This document shows, one piece after another, positions 39,545 to 41,007 of a DNA stretch of 41,007 bases. Position 1 is the stretch's first letter. Every line of letters begins with the position of its first letter. The DNA is taken from positions 1,050,239 to 1,091,245 of the forward strand of contig BJOX01000025.1 of assembly GCA_009731375.1 (NCBI GenBank), written 5' to 3'. This stretch comes from Paulinella micropora. Its lineage: Eukaryota > Cercozoa > Imbricatea > Euglyphida. A model generated the notes under the pieces. The model saw nothing but the letters and a program-made list of their open reading frames with translations, did no database searches and was not told the origin of the DNA. Both the position numbers and the translations under genes were made by a program.

Positions 39545-40418
39545 GAGATGTCGCAAAGGAATGTAGTCCTTGCAAAGGAACGCAGTTTCACATCAAACAA
39601 TAATTTGTGTACTGTGCATGTGTCCGGGATGGGAATCACGGGTAGACTGTGTTCTGGAAAAAGAAGAGGAGGAAGGACGTTGAAGAAAAAGGCAATCTAG
39701 GAATGGAGAGTGGGAGGATAAGGAAGAAGAGAAAGAAAAGGAAGCCGTTAGTCCAAGTGTTTTGAGCACCGTAAGCTTGCGCAAGCTACAATGATGACAT
39801 TGTATGAGGCCTAAACCCCCGCAGGGACCTAGCCCGGGCTATGCAACACTGGACGGCTATGATGGAATGCAGTCACCAATACGGACTAGAGGAAGATTAG
39901 TCCAATTTTTGACTGCACAGGAGCGATAAATCGCAAAAGAGCAACGAGCTACGCAGGAGGATAGCTTGAAGCAAAGGGATTTGGATTGGGGATGGGAAAA
40001 ACCCAAGGCGCGGAAACATCGATGAACAGAGAACGATACCATGCCGCGAGCCCCGCATTCGATTGGTCGAAGGTGGCAGGTCCATCCGTTGTCCTCGATT
40101 TGAGATTTGAGCTTGTTGTATCGGTTGGTCTTGTAGGCTCGTGCGTCAAGGATGTTTTCCTCGACCGGGCACGTTAGCTCGATCAGAATACATATCTTGG
40201 TAGACAGTGACCAGACAACGATATCGGGGCGGAGGTCAGTGACACAAATGTGGACAGGAAAGGCTTGCTCAGAACCGGTGTATTGGGTTTGGAGTTGCCA
40301 ATCGTTTGCAGTGTCAAGCAGGGATGGTCGATTTTATGACTGTCTCTTAGGCTTCTGCTCGCCCTCTTTCACAAACATAGACTTTGATTCATTTTGGTTG
40401 GTTCTTTCGGGGCACTAG
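39542..40418 (-). mobile_element. Non-LTR retrotransposon, 3' part with UTR and (ATCT)n tail
   Basis: Minus-strand copy. ORF remnant at 39857-40415 (listed separately), a 3' UTR (39856 to 39542) and an (ATCT)n tail (39541 to 39490, seen as GATA). The UTR end is nearly identical to 1-183, which is in the opposite orientation. The 5' part is missing; upstream of 40418 is GATA repeat. Confidence 0.75.
39857..40415 (-). pseudogene. C-terminal end of a retrotransposon polyprotein (reverse-transcriptase ORF)
   Basis: One frame reads F-V-K-E-G-E-Q, then R-P-S-L-L-D-T-A-N-D-W-Q-L-Q, L-R-P-D-I-V-V-W-S, I-E-L-T-C-P-V-E-E-N-I, R-Y-N-K-L-K-S-Q-I-E-D-N-G-W and G-A-R-G. This is the conserved C-terminal region found after the reverse transcriptase in a widespread group of non-LTR elements (R-P-D-I-V-x-W-S, E-L-T-V-P-x-E-x-x-I, Y-x-x-L). 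It ends at a TAG at 39857-39859. One in-frame TAA at 40334-40336 interrupts it, and the reverse transcriptase itself is absent, so this copy is dead. Confidence 0.78.
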
Positions 40419-40487
40419 ATAGATAGATATATAGATAGATAGATAGATAGATAGGTGGAGATTGGATAGATAGATAGGTAGAGATTG

Positions 40488-40557
<70 letters not shown>

Positions 40558-40579
40558 GATTAGATAGATAGATAGGTAG

Positions 40580-40623
<44 letters not shown>

Positions 40624-40632
40624 GGATGGATG

Positions 40633-40719
<87 letters not shown>

Positions 40720-40725
40720 TAGATA
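40419..40725 (+). repeat. (GATA)n microsatellite with GATTAGATA and GGAT variants
   Basis: GATA array between the retrotransposon and dispersed repeat D. Confidence 0.95.
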
Positions 40726-40748
40726 TCGACTAATGTCAGAAAAAAGGA

Positions 40749-41004
40749 GCTTCTGATTTCGTCAACCAAGGAAGTCTGTAAAGTATTGACCCGATGCCCA
40801 GCTAAGCCGTGATGTTTGCACGGAAGGGACTGATACAGGCGATACCAAAGCTCCCTAGTACCAGGCGGGGCCAGGGCTCGTTCCATAAGGCTCGTTCCAT
40901 AAGCGCCCCTTGCAGAACGAGCTCCCACCTCCATTACAGAGGACCCAGTAAGCAGATGGAGTTTCGAGACTGTGCTTCTGATTTCGTCAACCAAGGAAGT
41001 CTGT
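40749..41004 (-). mobile_element. Dispersed repeat D, copy 3, between 31-bp direct repeats
   Basis: Reverse-complement copy of the 8289 and 22202 elements (about 40783-40973). Identical 31-bp sequences (gcttctgatttcgtcaacca...) lie at 40749-40779 and 40974-41004, 225 bp apart. There is an internal short duplication (ggctcgttccataa). The direct repeats suggest either a tandem satellite with a 225-bp unit or an unusually long target duplication. Confidence 0.75.
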
Positions 41005-41007
41005 GGG

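Noticed and set aside
39593-39784. Small ORF on the minus strand (MRKLTVLKTLG...)
   Set aside because: It lies in the 3' UTR of the retrotransposon, downstream of its stop, and has no family signal.

Overview
The window is a piece of a draft eukaryotic nuclear scaffold. It has thirteen N gaps, most of the bases are simple repeats (chiefly CTAT/GATA, CATA/GTAT, CT/GA, CAGA, AAT and GTAG arrays), and coding sequence occurs only as very short exons with GT-AG borders. The host cannot be named from sequence alone. A stand-alone fungal-type saccharopine dehydrogenase points to a eukaryote that uses the alpha-aminoadipate lysine route (fungi, some unicellular relatives of animals and fungi, some other protists). 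That is inference.

Left part (about 0.5-14.8 kb, + strand): sixteen small exons of LYS1, saccharopine dehydrogenase (NAD+, L-lysine-forming), are spread over 14.3 kb. Nearly every exon joins the next in correct phase, which is the main support for the call. Middle (15.4-23.3 kb): repeats, a decayed retrotransposon fragment, and an AT-rich foreign insert at 16.56-20.13 kb. The insert carries two and a half GIY-YIG endonuclease genes, a frame-broken gene with the C-terminal motifs of a telomere resolvase (protelomerase), and a 404-bp imperfect palindrome at its right border. Right part (24.1-38.7 kb, + strand): thirteen small exons of a second gene encode a nonribosomal-peptide-type condensation domain. 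Its HHxxxDG motif is degenerate (H-P-L-V-A-D-C), and the later exons join in phase.

Two features run through the window. First, introns contain partial copies of the neighbouring exon, nearly always anchored to one splice site (the acceptor-side start or the donor-side end of the exon), separated by microsatellite. Second, several mobile or foldback elements border the microsatellites. A non-LTR retrotransposon 3' end is present twice in opposite orientation at the two ends of the window, each time ending in (ATCT)n. There are also two MITE-like inverted-repeat elements, a three-copy foldback family, a three-copy dispersed repeat and a tRNA-like SINE.

The most interesting candidate system is the insert at 16.56-20.13 kb: a protelomerase-like gene next to a long palindrome of the kind such enzymes resolve into hairpin telomeres, located at a host/insert border.
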